Assembly (NCBI GenBank): GCA_919902095.1
Contig: CAKKQL010000152.1
Span: 1 to 8,258 of the forward strand
Length of the DNA stretch: 8,258 nucleotides
Reading direction: 5' to 3'
DNA from: Acidiferrobacterales bacterium
Lineage (GTDB): Bacteria; Pseudomonadota; Gammaproteobacteria; Acidiferrobacterales; Sulfurifustaceae
Position 1 is the stretch's first letter. Each line of letters begins with the position of its first letter. A program made the translations under genes and the position numbers. The notes beneath the pieces are model-generated. The model searched no databases, was not told where the DNA came from, and was given only the letters and a program-made list of their open reading frames with translations. This document shows, one piece after another, positions 7,077 to 8,258 of the stretch.

Positions 7077-8199
7077 GCAACAACCGGTGTCACTGCTCCG
7101 CTGGCTCGCCTATCTGCAGCTGCCGGGGGTGAGCCGGCGTGAACGCCTCGAACTGCTGCAACATTTCGGTTCCCTGGACGCTGTCTACGACACCGGCCGC
7201 GGGCAGCTCACGAAGCTGCTCGGCGACCGCCGCGAGGCGCTGCAGGCGATTCTCGACGGTCCGGACGAAACCCGGCACCAGCCGGAACTCGAATGGCTCG
7301 CCCGCGAACAGCAGCACCTCGTGACCTGGGCGGATGCCGACTATCCGCCGCTGCTGCGCCAGATTCCCGACCCGCCGCTCGCGCTCTACGTCATCGGCGA
7401 CCGCGCGGCGCTGTCCCGCCCGCAGCTTGCCATCGTCGGCAGCCGCAACCCCACGCCCGCCGGGCGCGAAAACGCGCGCGCCTTCGCGCGCCATCTGGCG
7501 GGCGCCGGCCTTGCCATCACCAGCGGGTTGGCGCTCGGCATCGACGGCGCCGCGCACCGCGGCGCGCTCGAGGCCAGCGGCGGCGCGACCCTGGCCGTGG
7601 TGGCGACTGGCCTCGACCGCGTGTATCCGGCGCGCCACCGCGAGCTGGCGCATGAAATCGCGCGCGCCGGGGCGCTGATTTCCGAATTTCCGCTCGGCAC
7701 GCCGCCGCTGCCCGAGAACTTTCCGATCCGCAACCGCCTGATCTCGGGGCTCGCGCTCGGCGTGCTCGTGGTCGAGGCCGCGGTCGGCAGCGGCTCGCTC
7801 ATCACCGCGCGTCTGGCCACCGACCAGGGACGCGAGGTGTTCGCTATCCCGGGCTCGATCCATTCGCCGCTCGCGCGCGGTTGCCACGCGCTCATCCGCC
7901 AGGGGGCGAAGCTGGTCGAGACCGCCCAGGATATTCTTGAGGAGCTGGGCGCGCTTGCGCGCGCCGTCGCCGACAGCGGCGCCGCGCCCGCATCGCCAGC
8001 GCCGCGCGTGCTGCCGGCGGAGTTGCCGGCGCCGATGGCGCAGTTGCTCATCTGTCTCGGTTACGATCCCGCGAGCATCGATCAGCTCGTCGAGCGCAGC
8101 GGATTGACGACCGAGGCGGTTTCCTCCATGCTGCTGCAATTGGAACTGCAAGGCCTCGTGGAGGCCGGCGCCGGCGGCAAATTCCAGCGAATAGCCTGA
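7060..8199 (+). CDS. dprA: DNA-processing protein DprA (Smf)
   Basis: A cytoplasmic protein that binds incoming single-stranded DNA and loads RecA during natural transformation; many non-competent bacteria also carry it. The 379 residues include an N-terminal helical SAM-like domain (about 10-70). The Rossmann-like DprA/Smf domain (about 80-290) shows GSRNPTPAG (127-135), SGLALGIDGAAHRGAL (155-170), FPIRNRLISGLA (221-232), GSGSLITARLA (243-253), FAIPGS (261-266) and GCHALIRQGAKL (274-285). An Ala/Pro linker leads to a C-terminal winged-helix domain (about 322-379). ATG 7060 is 32 bp after the LysM gene stop and lacks a clear ribosome binding site. GTG 7087 is a possible later start that would remove the Pro-rich N-terminus and the second C-tract. 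The conserved part starts only at LLRWLAYLQ, so the start is uncertain but the product is not. Confidence 0.96.
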   Translation: MAGAPPQQPVSLLRWLAYLQLPGVSRRERLELLQHFGSLDAVYDTGRGQLTKLLGDRREALQAILDGPDETRHQPELEWLAREQQHLVTWADADYPPLLRQIPDPPLALYVIGDRAALSRPQLAIVGSRNPTPAGRENARAFARHLAGAGLAITSGLALGIDGAAHRGALEASGGATLAVVATGLDRVYPARHRELAHEIARAGALISEFPLGTPPLPENFPIRNRLISGLALGVLVVEAAVGSGSLITARLATDQGREVFAIPGSIHSPLARGCHALIRQGAKLVETAQDILEELGALARAVADSGAAPASPAPRVLPAELPAPMAQLLICLGYDPASIDQLVERSGLTTEAVSSMLLQLELQGLVEAGAGGKFQRIA

Positions 8200-8215
8200 G
8201 GACCGCAAGAGCGAG

Positions 8216-8258
8216 ATGATGAAAGAAAACGTCTTCGATGTGCTGATGTACCTGTTCG
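8216..8258 (+). CDS. smg: Smg family protein (DUF494), 5' end only
   Basis: The last 43 bases encode the start of an Smg protein: after an ATGATG double start the codons read KENVFDVLMYLF, matching the conserved Smg N-terminus (E. coli MFDVLMYLFETY). ATG at 8219 is equally possible. AAGAGCGAG upstream can serve as ribosome binding site. The gap to the dprA stop is 16 bp, so the two genes are probably co-transcribed, as in other gammaproteobacteria where smg follows dprA. The molecular function of Smg is not known. The rest lies beyond the window. Confidence 0.85.
   Translation, partial: MMKENVFDVLMYLF

Noticed and set aside
7043..7132. Small ORF of 29 codons starting at ATG 7043
   Set aside because: Pro-rich then Cys-containing by reading poly-C and the dprA frame shifted; no ribosome binding site and no sign of selection. 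Kept only as part of the slippage finding.
5915..8208. Long minus-strand frames (5915-7093 and 7090-8208) opposite the LysM gene and dprA
   Set aside because: Compositionally biased shadows of two well-supported genes; no motifs.

Overview
The window is a dense, GC-rich stretch of bacterial chromosome. Gene content and order point to a gammaproteobacterium: def-fmt-rsmB on one strand, divergent from a LysM gene, dprA and smg on the other, is the arrangement known around PA0016-PA0022 of Pseudomonas aeruginosa and in related groups. A DUF4390 gene and an NtrY-type kinase gene follow rsmB, as in several sulfur-oxidising and methanotrophic gammaproteobacteria. I cannot name the genus. The genes look native, and I see no insertion sequence, prophage, tRNA, rRNA or CRISPR array.

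Minus strand, from position 5728 down to 1: def (peptide deformylase), fmt (methionyl-tRNA formyltransferase), rsmB (16S rRNA m5C967 methyltransferase), a secreted DUF4390 protein, an NtrY-type membrane histidine kinase, and probably the first bases of its response regulator. The genes are tightly packed. Fmt and rsmB are 8 bp apart, the next two junctions overlap by 35 and 28 bp, and the last is an ATGA overlap. The exception is the 76-bp def-fmt gap, which is filled by degenerate heptanucleotide repeats in inverted orientation.

Plus strand, from about 5837 to the right edge: a secreted LysM protein of the TsaP/PA0020 type, dprA (RecA loader for natural transformation), and the start of smg (DUF494). 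The strands diverge from an AT-richer control region at about 5729-5836.

The genes form three functional groups. Fmt and Def add and remove the N-formyl group of nascent proteins, while RsmB modifies the ribosomal P site. DUF4390 and NtrY look like an envelope-sensing module. TsaP-like and DprA proteins belong to type IV pilus and DNA-uptake biology.

No wholly new multi-gene system is evident. The most unusual items are the inverted heptad-repeat element in the fmt leader, where no Shine-Dalgarno sequence is visible, the poly-C tracts around the dprA start, and a changed conserved motif in Fmt.
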